A stretch of 64,000 bases of DNA from NCBI RefSeq assembly GCF_000182925.2, contig NC_026506.1, forward strand, positions 1,798,001-1,862,000, written 5' to 3'. This DNA comes from Neurospora crassa OR74A (taxonomy: Eukaryota > Ascomycota > Sordariomycetes > Sordariales > Sordariaceae). A program made the translations under genes and the position numbers. This document shows, piece by piece, positions 1 to 12,900 of the stretch (positions are counted from its first letter, which is position 1; each line of letters begins with the position of its first letter). The notes below the pieces were generated by a model, which did no database searches, was not told where the DNA came from, and saw only the letters and a program-made list of their open reading frames with translations.

Positions 1-949
1 ATAGTATAATAGGCTATTTTGCAATAATATGCCCGAACCGAGCCTATTATAATTATAATTAGGTTAGCTATTTAGTACGGAATTACCCTATCCCCGCAAG
101 TGCCCCTTTATATAGAATAAATACTAAGCCAATTGTAGTTAGAACGGCGGCCGTAATTACTTAGAATAATATAAGTAAATTATAAATATATTTAAAAACG
201 AAATTATTAGTAAAGACTTATAGAAATTAATAGAGTATACGAAAATTAATAAATTCAGGTACAAAATTAAACTTAATTAATAAACATCTATTCCCATTAA
301 ATACAAAAATTAATCTAGTACCCTATTATTTTATTAATTTCTCCCTTCAGCCTATTCCTATATATAATATAATTACTTATCTTATAAAAATATATAATTC
401 CTATAGTATTAAACGGATAAAGTAAATTACTTTTACTATAATTAAATCCCCGGCTATAGAAATTATCCTTAATTACCCCTAATTTTATAAGTAGAACCCC
501 GACATTAATTAGCGGCGACGGTTGTTTCGGTTTCGTATTAAGGCCGGCAATCTTATATTAAATATAATATTAGCGAAGGAAGTATATAACGTTGCAACCG
601 TCTTAATAGGGCTTTAGTAGAATTTAATTCTACTATTAGACCTTCGGGAAATAGTAAGGGTAGAGGAGGGTTTCCGCCCTCCTACGTATACAAATATCCT
701 ATTCGGAATCCCCTCTTCCTTAATATTAGAATTTGTAGCCCTACCTATTGTAACGGAATTTACTAAATCGCCTCCGGTCCTTACCCCCCCAATAAAGGTT
801 TTTTAAGTAGTATTTAATAACATTTACTCCGCCCTAGTACCCCCTACGGAACTAATACTACTATAACCCTTAGAATTATTAAAGGAAATAAAAAGCGAAT
901 TTGCCGTCCTTAAATTAATTATTCTACTAAAATACGAAGAATTCCAGTC
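1..949. other. AT-rich RIP-like DNA, no gene seen
   Basis: This stretch has the same base composition as the chromovirus relic that follows (TA-rich, CA and TG poor, CG kept). It probably belongs to the gag or protease part of that element, but I could not recognise a domain in it. Confidence 0.5.
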
Positions 950-3900
950 GGTATTCGAAGCTTTAACTATACCCCTACCCTAATATAACCGGCTAGAGTA
1001 TTATATTAATTTAATTGAAGGGGAATTGGCGCTTTAGGGACCAATTTATATATTAAATATTAAGGAATTAGAAGTATTATATAAGTAATTAGCAGAAATA
1101 TTCTAAAAAGGATAAATTCGTCCTTCTATTAACCTAATAGGCGCCCTTATTATTTTTATTCTAAAGAAGGGTAAAAAGTTAAAGCTCTATATTAATTTTA
1201 AAGTACTAAATAAAATTATAAAAAAGAATTAGATAGTGTTACCCCTTATTTAAGAAATTCTCAATCGATTATCATTAATTAAAGTCTTTATAAAATTAAA
1301 TTTAAAGGATACATATTATCGGATTCGGATTTAAGAGGGAGATAAAGAGAAAATAGTATTTTATATAAAGTATAAGCACTATAAATTCTTAATTATACTA
1401 ATAGGATTAGCAAATACGCTAGCGATATTTTAAATATATATTAATAATATATTAGCAGGGTTAATAAATACAATATATATTATTTACTTTAATAATATCC
1501 TAATTTATAGTAAAAATAAAGAAGACTATATTAATTATATTAAGGAAATCCTTTAATAACTATAGGATTGTAACCTCTATATAAATTTAAATAAGTACGA
1601 ATTTTATATAAAGTAAATATTATTCTTAGGATATATCATTTCCTTAGAAAGTATATTAATAGATTTAAAGAGGGTAATAATAATTATAAAATAGGAAGTT
1701 CTAGCGAATATTTATAATATTTAAATCTTCCTAGGGTTTACAGGGTTCTATTAATACTTTGTAATATTATATTCTAAAGTAATTATATCCTTAACGGAAT
1801 TATTAAAGGGGGATAAATAGAGGTTGTTCGAATTTATAATAGAAGTAGAAGAAGTATTCGAAGAATTTAAAAAGCTATTCTAAGAAGCTCCTATATTGCG
1901 CTACTTTAATCCAATATTATAAATCCGAATAGAGATAAATATATTAAACTTCGTAATTGGGGTAGTTCTTATATAATTGTATAGCGATAGGTAGCACCTA
2001 GTAATTTTCTTCTCGAAGAAGAAATTGCTAGAGGAAATTAAGTATAAGGTTAGAAATAGAGAATTATTAATAATTATAAGAATATTAAAGGCGTAAAAGT
2101 AATATTTATTATATATAAATAAATTATTCCTAATAATTATAAATTACTTAAATTTATAGTATTTTTAAAATAAAGAATGGGCGAGCGCGAGGTAGAATTG
2201 GTGGGCGTTAGAATTAGTAATATATAATTTTAGGATTAAATATCATTTAAAAAAATTAAATTTAACGGATAAGCTATTAAGGAAATTATAATTGTAAGGG
2301 GGAGAACCGGAGGTAGGGGGCGACTACCTATTAATAAAAATTATTAAAAGGAATAAAGAGAAGGGTTGGGTAATAAAGGAAAATTAAGTATTGAAGGTAC
2401 TAGTAAGATAGATAATTTTAATTAGAAAGGAAGTTTAAAGGACAGCAGTAGAAGAAAGGGAATAGCAATAGGATATAAGCGAAATAGAAGAGGGTTAGGC
2501 ATTGGAGGACAAAAAAATTAAATTATAGGAAGAAAGGTAGAATTTGTAGGGGGAAAACAGGCTAAATAGGAAGGAGAGAAAGTAAAAGGAAATTAAGGAC
2601 GATAATAGAAAGGATAGAGTAGCGAGGAAGAGGGTAAGGTTTGCGGGCGAAGCCGCCGCTAAATTAGGGAAGGAGAATAAAAGTATTATTATAAGAAATA
2701 TCGGCGGATATATAGTAGTAGTAAGGGTATAGAAGGACGAAGAGTAGTTACTATTATTAGGGTAGTAGTTATTAGAGGCGTAAAAGGAGGATTTATTTAT
2801 TATTAAAAAAGTATAGAAGAATAGCGAAGGGGGGAGACGAATAAAGAATTAGAAGATAGGGGAAGATAGAACGCTATAGTATTAATACTAAGTTTATATC
2901 CTAGAACGGATATAAGCCGAATTATTCTACGCTTACTATAATATAATAATAGCCGGATACCCGGGTTAAAGGAAAATATTAAAGTATATTAATTAATTCT
3001 ATTACTAATTTACTATTATAATTAACGTTAAATCCTATATTTATAAATATTTAGCGTACTAAAAAGTTAAACCTTATAACTACCGATTATATAGGCTATT
3101 AGGGTCGTTACCTATCCTTATTATTCCCTAATAAAATATTTCATACAACTTTATTACTAGAATACTAAAATCATTCAACTCTATATCTAATCGGACCTAC
3201 AATATAATCCTTATTATTATTAACCGTTTTACTAAGTACATTTTATATATCCCTATATAAAAGACAATTAATACCCAACAATTTATATTCCTCTTTTAGC
3301 GAAATATTTTCTAATAATTTAGCCTCTTAAATTCTATTATATTAAATAAAAGTAGTCTATTTATAAGTTAATTTTAAAAGATTTACTACGAACTCCTAAA
3401 TATTTGTAAACGCTTTAATATAATTTAATACCCTCAAATAAATAAATAAATAGAAAGGTAAAACTAGAATTTAGAATTATACCTTCGGATCTTCTATAAT
3501 ATAAAATAGGTCAATTAAGTTAAAAAGATTATATTAATATAATAAACGTATAATAATTATTTCTATACTATTATTAGAAAATCCCCTTCAGAGCTACTTT
3601 TCGGGTATTATTTTCGGGGATTAGCGGATCCGGAACAAGGGCGGAGGACGGTCTTTCCAATAGTAGCTACCAATCGAATTAATAAACTACTTTATAGATA
3701 GTTAGAAGTTGTAGTAGTTTTAGAGGTTATTAATTAAGGGTATATAAAATAGTATAATAAAACCCGGAAGTTAAAGGAATTTAACATTAGAAATTAGGTT
3801 TTATTTAATACGAAATATATTAAATAACACCGCCTAAGTACTAAATTAGTAAATAAATTTTTAGGATTTTTCTAAATTATTAAAGTTATTAGGGAGAAAA

Positions 3901-4210
3901 AGATAGTATACCGACTTATATTCCCTATGTATTACTAAATCTACCTAATATTCCCTATTACTCTATTAAAGCTATACTATAGGGATCCCGCTACGATAGC
4001 GCTATAAAGGGAAGTTGTAGATATTGAGGAGGATAATATTTAGTATGAAGTTAAAGCGATTGTAAAGTATTGTAGATTTAACTATTAATATTAATTTTAA
4101 ATTAAATAGAAGGGGTATCCGGATAATAAGAATTTATAGGTTTTATACGAAGATATAAATTACCCAGACTTATTTAAGGAATATAAAGTTAAGGAAATAT
4201 AATAGTAGTA
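950..4210 (+). mobile_element. RIP-degraded Ty3/gypsy chromovirus pol relic
   Basis: No open frame survives, but reading through stops gives the pol order of a Ty3/gypsy chromovirus on the plus strand. Reverse transcriptase lies at about 1,090-1,660 (a GALIIFILKKGKKL-like finger block, then YKHYKFLIILIGLANT and YFNNILIYSK, the remains of the YxDD box). RNase H lies at about 1,870-2,330, integrase at about 2,930-3,700, and a chromodomain at about 4,020-4,200 (IK*KGYPDNKN, where * is TAG in place of Trp). Stops fall at expected Trp and Gln codons and Asp codons read as Asn, as C:G-to-T:A mutation would give. No 5' LTR or gag is recognisable before position 950, which is equally AT-rich. It is certainly non-functional. 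The family call rests on domain order and motifs, not on a database search. Confidence 0.85.
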
Positions 4211-4284
4211 TATTAATAGTAGGCCGACTACTAAGTTAATAAAGATTAGTTAAGTAGTAGAAGGAGAATAGCGATTATTAAAAA

Positions 4285-4602
4285 TATAGAATAGAGATAT
4301 AAAATATAAATGTGAAACGTAAAATATAAATGTAAAATATAAACGTAAGATGTAAAATATAAATATAAAATACAAATGTAAAACGTAAGATATAAATGTA
4401 AAATATAGATATAAAATGTAAAATATAGATGTAAGATGTAGAAGTGAAGTATAAAATAGATATATAAAAGTAAAAATATAAAAGTAGAAATATAGAGTAG
4501 AAATATAAGTAAAGATATAAAAGTAAAGATGTAAAGTAGAAACGCAAAGTAGAAATATAAGGCGGAGATATAAAGTAGAAACGATAAATAAAATAAAAGA
4601 TA
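4285..4602. repeat. Low-complexity purine-rich tandem repeat
   Basis: Degenerate short units of the type AAAATATAAATGTAAAATA repeat head to tail up to a 100-N gap at 4,603. On the minus strand this yields a meaningless Tyr/Phe/Leu/Ile-rich open frame, which is not a gene. The 58-base run of A just after the gap (4,703-4,760) belongs to the same simple-sequence tract. Confidence 0.8.
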
Positions 4603-4702
4603 NNNNNNNNNNNNNNNNNNNNNNNNNNNNNNNNNNNNNNNNNNNNNNNNNNNNNNNNNNNNNNNNNNNNNNNNNNNNNNNNNNNNNNNNNNNNNNNNNN
4701 NN
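4603..4702. other. Assembly gap of 100 N
   Basis: Exactly 100 N, a standard scaffold gap of unknown true size. It is bordered on the right by a 58-base A run (4,703-4,760), so homopolymer sequence probably caused the break. Confidence 0.99.
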
Positions 4703-4760
<58 letters not shown>

Positions 4761-4761
<1 letters not shown>

Positions 4762-6078
4762 GTACCTTTAGTCTAGCAGGTATTCTAGCCAATCAACTCA
4801 AGAGCTTCGCGTAAATTTAAGGCTAAAGCGCTTACAAATATTTAAATTAAAACAACACTATATCCTAAGTAGGCAAGAGGATAGATATTATTAAAAAATA
4901 AAAAAGAGAATAGCCGGGTAAGGGTTAGTAATAAGTATAAAGCGAGAGGAAGGGGAGGATAGGGTAGAAAGAGGAAAATAAAGAAGGGAAATAAATATAT
5001 TAATTAAATATAGTAGGGAAGTAGGGATTAATATATAAATATATAGTAATAAAGTATATATCCGGGGGGGGGGGGGGCNNNNNNNNNNNNNNNNNNNNNN
5101 NNNNNNNNNNNNNNNNNNNNNNNNNNNNNNNNNNNNNNNNNNNNNNNNNNNNNNNNNNNNNNNNNNNNNNNNNNNNNNGACGGGCGAGGGGGGGGGTAGA
5201 TATAGTAGTAAAGGTAAGGATAAGAGGAAAAAAAAAAAGAGAGGCGAAGAGGGTAGGCGGAAGGGGCGTTATATAAATAAAGGAAGAAGTCCTTATACGA
5301 ATATAAATTAAAGTAAATAAATATAATTTTAAATAGGTAAATATAAAATAATGTAGGGTAAGAAGAGTGTTAAATAATTATATAAATAGTAAGAGGAAGT
5401 AAATAGAAGGATAAAACGAAGGTAATAGTTAGAAGGGGAAAGATAGGACGAATAAATAATAGCAATAGTTATAAAAAAGTAAGAGAGAAAGGTAGAAAAT
5501 AAGAAAGTACGTAATTTAGATTATAGTAAGGAGAGTAGGGGTAGTAGTTAAAAATTATATTATTAGAATAAAAAGAATAATATAAAAAATAAAGCGAAGG
5601 TAATAGGAAAATAATTAAGAAGGAATAATATAGGTAAAGGAAGTTTACGGAGGAAATAATATATAGAATTATAGAAGGCGAAGGAAGGAAACGAGAGTCC
5701 TAAAAACGGAATTTATAAAGAGGGAGATTATATTTAAGTATTGTAGCAGGTTGTAATAAATATAAATAATTAAATAAAGAATAGCCTATAAGAGGAGCTT
5801 CGGGATTTAATTACATAAATATTATATAGTAGGCATAGATAATAGAGGGTACCTTATAAGAGTATTAAATTATACTATAAATATAAATAATAGAGAATGT
5901 CCAGTAAGAGGAACTACGGGGCGTAATTATATTAATATCCTAAAGTATTTATTAATACTCTTAAATTTAATATAGTACTCCTTATTAAGCAAAACAATAC
6001 TTACTACCTCGTACGCCGGTAGGATGATAGTCTTAGTAACGGTCGGGAATCCAATTAATTTTTTAAATTTAATACCGG
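4761..6078. other. AT-rich RIP-like DNA with a further gap
   Basis: No gene is recognisable. A run of 14 G (5,064-5,077) abuts a second 100-N gap (5,079-5,178). A purine-rich stretch follows. An imperfect direct repeat of about 65 bp occurs at about 5,755-5,822 and 5,876-5,939 (both contain TATAAATAAT and AAGAGGA.CT.CGGG). It is probably degraded transposon DNA. Confidence 0.6.
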
Positions 6079-6353
6079 TTTTATATCTATATTAGAAGTT
6101 ATAAGAATAAATATTACAATACTAATATTCTAGCGGGCAGTACATTAAATAATTAGATTTAATACTAGTTTCGTATTTATATTAGAATTTATAAGAATAG
6201 ATATTATAATACCAATATTCTAATAGGCGGTTCGCTATATTTAGAATTTATAAAAATAAATATTATAATACTAATATTCGGACGGGTAACTTCGTATCCG
6301 TATTTAAAACTTAAGAGAAGGGATATTATAATATTAATATTCTAGTAGGCGGC
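6079..6353. repeat. Imperfect tandem repeat, about 60-bp unit, four copies
   Basis: Four related units run head to tail, starting near 6,079, 6,169, 6,230 and 6,294. Each has the core AGAA-TTATAAGAATA, then GATATTATAATA, then CTAATATTC, and ends in a GGCGG/GGGC-like block. The first spacing is longer (about 90 bp) than the others (about 60 bp). Divergence is mostly of transition type. This resembles a subterminal or minisatellite array of a retroelement, but I cannot assign it. Confidence 0.6.
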
Positions 6354-6568
6354 TTACTAGCGGCGAAGCGGCTATAATATTTAGGATATAGCGTTGATAA
6401 TTATTATAAGTAACGGTTCGCCGGAATTAAGGGGTAAAGATATTATACCTTCGCCAGTAATATAGCCTAACAACGTTATAATAGTATAATACTAATGCCT
6501 TCTATTATTTAATTAGAATTTACTATAAATTATAAAAATTCTAAGGACGGAACCTATAAGGGAGGGGG

Positions 6569-6635
6569 TTATATTAGGAGGCTAAGAGTTTATATATAGA
6601 AGTACCTTAACGGCTACTACTCCCCTTTATTAACC
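6569..6635 (+). repeat. LTR-like start after a polypurine tract
   Basis: A polypurine tract (AAGGGAGGGGG, about 6,558-6,568) is followed by TTATATTAGGAGGCTAAGAG. The same sequence, less mutated, occurs at 48,073-48,140. Differences are C:G to T:A (for example CAGAAGCACC there, TAGAAGTACC here). A polypurine tract followed by a repeated boundary is what a 3' LTR start looks like. The sequence is cut by a 100-N gap (6,636-6,735). Confidence 0.5.
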
Positions 6636-6735
6636 NNNNNNNNNNNNNNNNNNNNNNNNNNNNNNNNNNNNNNNNNNNNNNNNNNNNNNNNNNNNNNNNN
6701 NNNNNNNNNNNNNNNNNNNNNNNNNNNNNNNNNNN

Positions 6736-6978
6736 CACCTCAGCCTACCTTTCGCCTACGTTCCTAACAGAAGGTGCACGGGATTAAGTCACGTAGGCAC
6801 GCGCCGCCTTCGCGGCACACTAACTAAGTAGGGCTCGGCGCGCACGCACATACTTAACCTCGTACAGCCAGCTCAATTTTGCACCTTTCCTCTTTTCTTC
6901 TTTAGCTTTAATATTATATTGAATTGCACTACAACCTCCTTAAGCTAGCTTACTCTCGTAATTGTATACGCCCTCATA
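6736..6978 (+). repeat. Long terminal repeat, 5' copy, truncated by a gap
   Basis: This is a direct repeat of 14,850-15,067, with a shared core GGCACGCGCCGCCTTCGC followed by GGCTCGGCGCGCACGCACAT and a pyrimidine-rich stretch (CTTTCCTCTTTTCTTCTTTAG). It marks the 5' end of the chromovirus below. The true left end is lost in the gap ending at 6,735. It carries more C:G-to-T:A changes than the 3' copy (GTACAGCC against GTGCAGCC, GTATACGCC against GTGTGCGCC). Confidence 0.75.
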
Positions 6979-9900
6979 TAATATTAAAGCTAAAACCTAT
7001 TATACGACCAGGGACGGTAACTATAATATCTCAATTCAATCCCCTAATACCCGAAGTTGTTTATTGGATTGCGATTAACAACAATAAGAATCCGAGAGCG
7101 CTTAAAATCGCTATAACCAACTACTTAAAACGTAAGAACCTAATAAGTTACAACCGTAGTAAAAACCCAATATTATAAAATATTATTGTAAAACCTATAT
7201 TTATTATAATTAAGAATACCGAACCCCGATATAACGAGTAATAACCCTAGAGGCTAGCCCGAGGGCAGCCCAACGACCAATAATTACACCCTAAATTACT
7301 AAACCGATATTAATACTAACGTTAAAGAGGCTAAAATACCTTCCCCTACTATTACCTATCTAAATCTACCCTAAATAGAAAAATTACTTATAACCCCCTC
7401 TATTAGCAATTATAATAAAAATCACCTAACCCCCAATTCCTTAGCGAAGTACAACCTAATAGCCTTACGGGACCGTATTACTACCTAATATAGTACTCCA
7501 AATCGGCCGCCGCCCCCCAAAAATAAATTAATAGAAAGACCTCTCAATAAAACCCAACTATTACGTTATTGCAAAATATACTTCAATATTAAATTATTCC
7601 AAAATCTTTAGGATAACGTTCCTTCTAATCTATTATTAATTAAATAGATATTGTTCAATACCTATAAACTTAACAAAATAGTCCCTATAATCCCTAACAA
7701 TAAATTTAACCTTAAGGTAGAAGACTTTGCTAATTTTACCCTACAATAAATACGGGACCTCTATTTAATTAATATTATACTTAAAATAGGTAATAAACGG
7801 CTCGCTCCCTCTTTTAATAATTTATTAAGAGACGTTATCGATAGAGCCAATTATATAATAGATTACTATAAGAATTGCTAAAGATATAGCTATATCTATT
7901 TCTAATTGTTTATAAAGGAGGGATAGAGGTCTACTATACTAGGCTCCTAGAAGGGTATAATAACGTCCGCCTAATTTACCTCCCTATATAATAAAAACCC
8001 TATTATAATATAGAACGAAATTCGGGTCCGCTTTCTTTCCTTATAAACTTTCTATACCTCTATTAATAATTTAATAGAGATAACGGGTTATATAGATACT
8101 ATAGTTCGTAAAATACACTCTTTTATTATTTACTTTATTCAAAAGACTAAAGAATAGGATGCTATTATTGTACACTTTAAAGACGAATGCAATATAGTTA
8201 TTATAGGCTCTAAAAGCGAAGTAGACTTCTAAGAACGTTTAATAGAAATTAAAGCCTACTATTAATAATTAGAAGATAAATTATACGAGGAATGTAAAAA
8301 GGTAAAGCGTATTCGCTTTGTATATAATGAATTATTAATTAAAATAGCGACCGATTATAATTTCTATATTGATAAAGATACTAAGGTATATATAGACAGT
8401 CTCAATGCATTAAGAACCACGAATTAAATAGAAATCGCCCGCCTCAAAGGCAAGGTCAATGCCCTAATAGTACAATTTAATAACGCCAAAATATACTTCT
8501 AATATTAAAGCGACCCCGCTATAATTAATAAATCTAATGAGCTTCGAATATGTATTAATAAATTAAAATGCAATATTAATATTATAAAGAATAAACTACT
8601 ACCCTTGCGTAAAAAAAAGAAAACTGCGGATACTCTTATTAAATACACCCGCCAGAAACTCTAAATAATTAAGGAGGAGATTGCTAAATTAAAAAAAAGT
8701 AATAAATTCTTCAAATAATACCTATTAACCTAAAATATTACTATAGTACAATCTTTAATTAAAAATAACGAATAGGAATTTATTAACAATTTTATTAAGT
8801 CTATTAAGGACGATTTCTATTAGAAGTATCGAATACGTATATCCCCTACTCTAAATACCCACGAAGCTTTAAATAAAGTTCCAACCTCCGTTCGATACCA
8901 GAATAATATTAAACTAACTAAATCTTAAATCCATAACCTTCTTAATAAAAGTAAAAGAAAGACGATTATTAATAAAGGAAACCGAGTAACTAATTCTAAT
9001 AATCCTAACTCCCTAAATAAAAAATCCGATTTTAATAATTTAAATAATTCTAATCGGAGATGAAACCCTAATAAATATTAGCCATCGTATACTCTAAACA
9101 ATCATTCCCCTCGCCCAAACTCCAAACACTCTTCCTATTCGTTTAGTAATTATAATAAAAAATCTACTAAAATCCCAAATATACCCCTCTTTTATAGGGA
9201 TACTAATAAAGATAAAGTATCTTTTAAAATATAATTCTATTAAATTTATAGAATACTAAAAGTTAATATAAACTATTTTACTATAGAATATACTATATTC
9301 AATATAGTTATTAACTAATTAGGAAGGAAGGCCGCGGAAGCTATTCTCCCTTTTATATACAAATATAATAATAATCCCCCACATTTAACTACTATTAATT
9401 AACTATTAAATTACTTAAAGGAAAATTACCTTAATAAGAATACTATAAAAAAGGTAAATATAGAGTTTGAAAAATTAATTATAAGGGACAATAAACGCTT
9501 CTAAAACTTTAAAGTTAAGTTTATATATTTAATAGAACAAATTCATATTCCGCTCCATTACTAAAAACTTACTTTAAAGCGTAAATTACCGAAAAGACTT
9601 CGGGAACCTACTACTATAATATATCTCAATTAAACTAAGAGCTTTAAAAACTACTATATAATTATTTAATCTATTAATAAAAACTATTAATTAAATAATA
9701 TATTTTTATCGACCTTATTAAAAAAACCCCGCTATAAAGGATTAAGAACTAAAATAATAGTAACTACTACGTCCAACCCAAGCCGGAATCAATTACCGGA
9801 ATCTTCTTTCTTCTATAAAAAACCTAGTATAGAGAAATATCGCTAACTCTAAACTGAAGGTAAATATTTTATTTATAAAAAAGAGGGCTACCGAACCTCG

Positions 9901-12900
9901 GAATACCCGGAACGCTCCTGTATAGAATAAACTTACAAAAAGTATAAGGCTTCCCAACTTAATACTATAATAGCTACTCTTCCGGATATTCCTAACGGAA
10001 TTATAATTACCGACTCCAATATAGAGGAATCCTCTAAAGAAAAAGCGGATAAGGATATTCTAGAGGAACTAAAAAACTAGAACCCCTAAGGTAAATAGCC
10101 TCCTTCTTAAGAGAAATATTAATTATTAAAAAAGAAATAATAATAATAATATTACTAGAATATATTAGGGGAATAATATCAATATTCTAATTAAATAATT
10201 ACTTAGGTAAGGGAATATCTTTTCTAATTAAATATAATATAATACAAAATAGATTATTAATTTCTACTACTAAATCCCTAATTAATATAAGAGCAGATGC
10301 ATATCTTATTATAAGCAATACATTTACAAAGAAATTACAATACCTACAATTAAAAACTTATACCGACTTCGAGCCTAGATATATTATATTATACAAATAA
10401 GTAAGGCTGGATATTATTAATTAAGCACTAAAAGGATATCTATATATCTAAAGATATAAGTTCTTCAACGAATAAATGGTTATCCTGCCCGGATTAAACC
10501 GCAACATAATTATCGGTCGAATATAGTTAAAGCGCTATTGAGTTTTAATTAATTATTATAATAAGCGCTTACATTTCCCTAAATTTCTAATACTAATATT
10601 AAATACCCGCGACCTTCGAATAAGGTAATCCGATTTACTATATAACCCTAATTACTAAAAGGATATAGATAGGCGGGCGGAATTAATAACCCGAGAGGAT
10701 AAATAACGAACCGACGGCGTACTCTCCCAAATTTAATCGACTTATAAAGAAGGAAAAAATATTGAAGAGGATATAAAAGAGTTCGATTGGGTAATAGTAG
10801 AAATAGAAGGAGGAGGCCCTAGTATACTCAAAGCGGAAGAAGAAGTATATTTAAAGGACGGAACTATAGAATTTAGCCCTTAGAACGCCTCCTTTATAGA
10901 ACGAACCCTATAGAATTATATTACCGAATTAGAAGCTAACTAACCCTCTCTCTATATATAAAAGCTAACCGAATCTCCTAATAAAGGATTTCTATCTCCG
11001 GATTAATATTTAAAGGAACTATATACGGCTAAGTATCGTTAGTGTAACGTAGAACTCTCCTAAATCGAATAAATAGAATAGGAATTATATAATAATATTC
11101 GATACAAGCACGCATCCAATATAGAGATAGCCCAATTCGATTAAATAATCCGTAAGACTAGTACTAATCGGGAGAAACTAACGTACCTATTAATAAATAA
11201 ATATAAGCCTTATTAATTAAAGAAAATATTTAGATAGGTTAAAGAACGACCAAAGGATATAGTAATCGTTAATACCGTAGTCTTTAAATACTACCTTTAA
11301 TAAAGCGCGAGAGTAGAATTAACTAATCTTTATAAAATTAATAGACTAATTAATAGCCGTCGGAACCAAATTCTTCTATTAAACAACAATGAATATAGGT
11401 CTTTAATCCTATCTAAACTTCCCTCCCAATACTACAATTATATTAATGTATTTAATAAATTTAATTCAAATACTCTACTAGACTACTAGAATAAAGTAGA
11501 CTACCAAATTATACTAGAAGAAGGCAAGGCACTTAACAACCTAAGATATAACTCGCTATATAAAATAATTCTTAAGGAATTAGAGGAATACTGGAAGTAT
11601 ATTACCGAAAACCTTTAGAAAAGATTTATAGAAGTAAGCTCTACCCCCTAAGCCGCACTGGTATTGTTCGTTCTAAAGGTAAATAGAAGGCTATACTTTT
11701 ATATTAACTATAAGAAATTAAATACTTTATTGAAAAAAGATAAATATCCTTTACTACTTATTAACGAAATATTAGCCCGTATTAGCTAGGTAAAAATATT
11801 TTCGAAGATTAATATTCGATAAGCCTTTTACCGAATACAAATATACCTAGACTATAAGGACTTAACGACGTTTAGAACCCGATATAGGGTATATAAGTAT
11901 AAGGTCCTACCCTTCGGCCTTATAAAAAGCCTATCGTCCTTCCAACGGTTTATTAATAATATCCTAATTAATTACCTCGATATTTTTTATAGCGCTTATA
12001 TTAATAATATTCTAATTTATTCAAAAAACGAAATAGAGTATAAGGGATATATATAAAAAGTTTTAATAAGGCTGCGCAAAGCTAGATTGCAAGCGGATAT
12101 AAAGAAATACAAATTTAGGGTAACGAAAACTAAATTCTTAGGCTTTATTATTAGTACTAATAGTATCTCGGTTAATCCTAAGAAAATTACTGCAATTAAG
12201 GACTAGAAACAACCTACTACTATAAAGGAGATTCAAATATTCTTAGGATTTTACAACTTTTACTGGAAATTTATAATAGATTTTAACTGTATAGCTCAGT
12301 TACTAACTAACTTTATAAAGAAAGACTCCCCTTTTTAATAAATAAATTAATATAGCGAGGCTTTTAGTAAGCTAAAGGAAACCTTATTAAGGGCGCCCGT
12401 ATTAACGTATTTTAACTATAATCGAAAAACCAAATTAGAAACGGATACCTCGGACAAAGTTTACGCCGGTATAATAAACTAATAATAAGAAAATAACGAA
12501 TAGTACCCTATAATATTCTACTCTAAGACTATAAATCCTACTAAATTCAACTACCCCATTTACAATAAGGAATTACTAGTAGTTATTCGAACTATCGAAT
12601 AATAAAGGCCCGAATTAAAGGGTATTACCCCCTTTATTATTATTACAAATTATTAAATATTAGAATTCTTCGGTAATAAACGAATACTTAATAGTAGATA
12701 GGTCCGTTAGTTGGAACTACTATCTAAATACCAATTCTATATAACGTACTGGCTAAGTAAGGAAAACCTAGTGGCCAATGCCCTATTAAGGAAGTTAGAG
12801 GATTTAAAGACTATTAAGGCTAAAAAGGAGGACTAGTATACCTTATAACTATTAAAACCTAATAAAGAAGGCTATTTAATTTTTATAAGAAATAAAGAAG

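Noticed and set aside
4250-4792. Minus-strand open frame of 180 codons rich in Phe and Tyr
   Set aside because: It runs through the A homopolymer, 100 N and an AT-rich tandem repeat, so it is an artefact of simple sequence.
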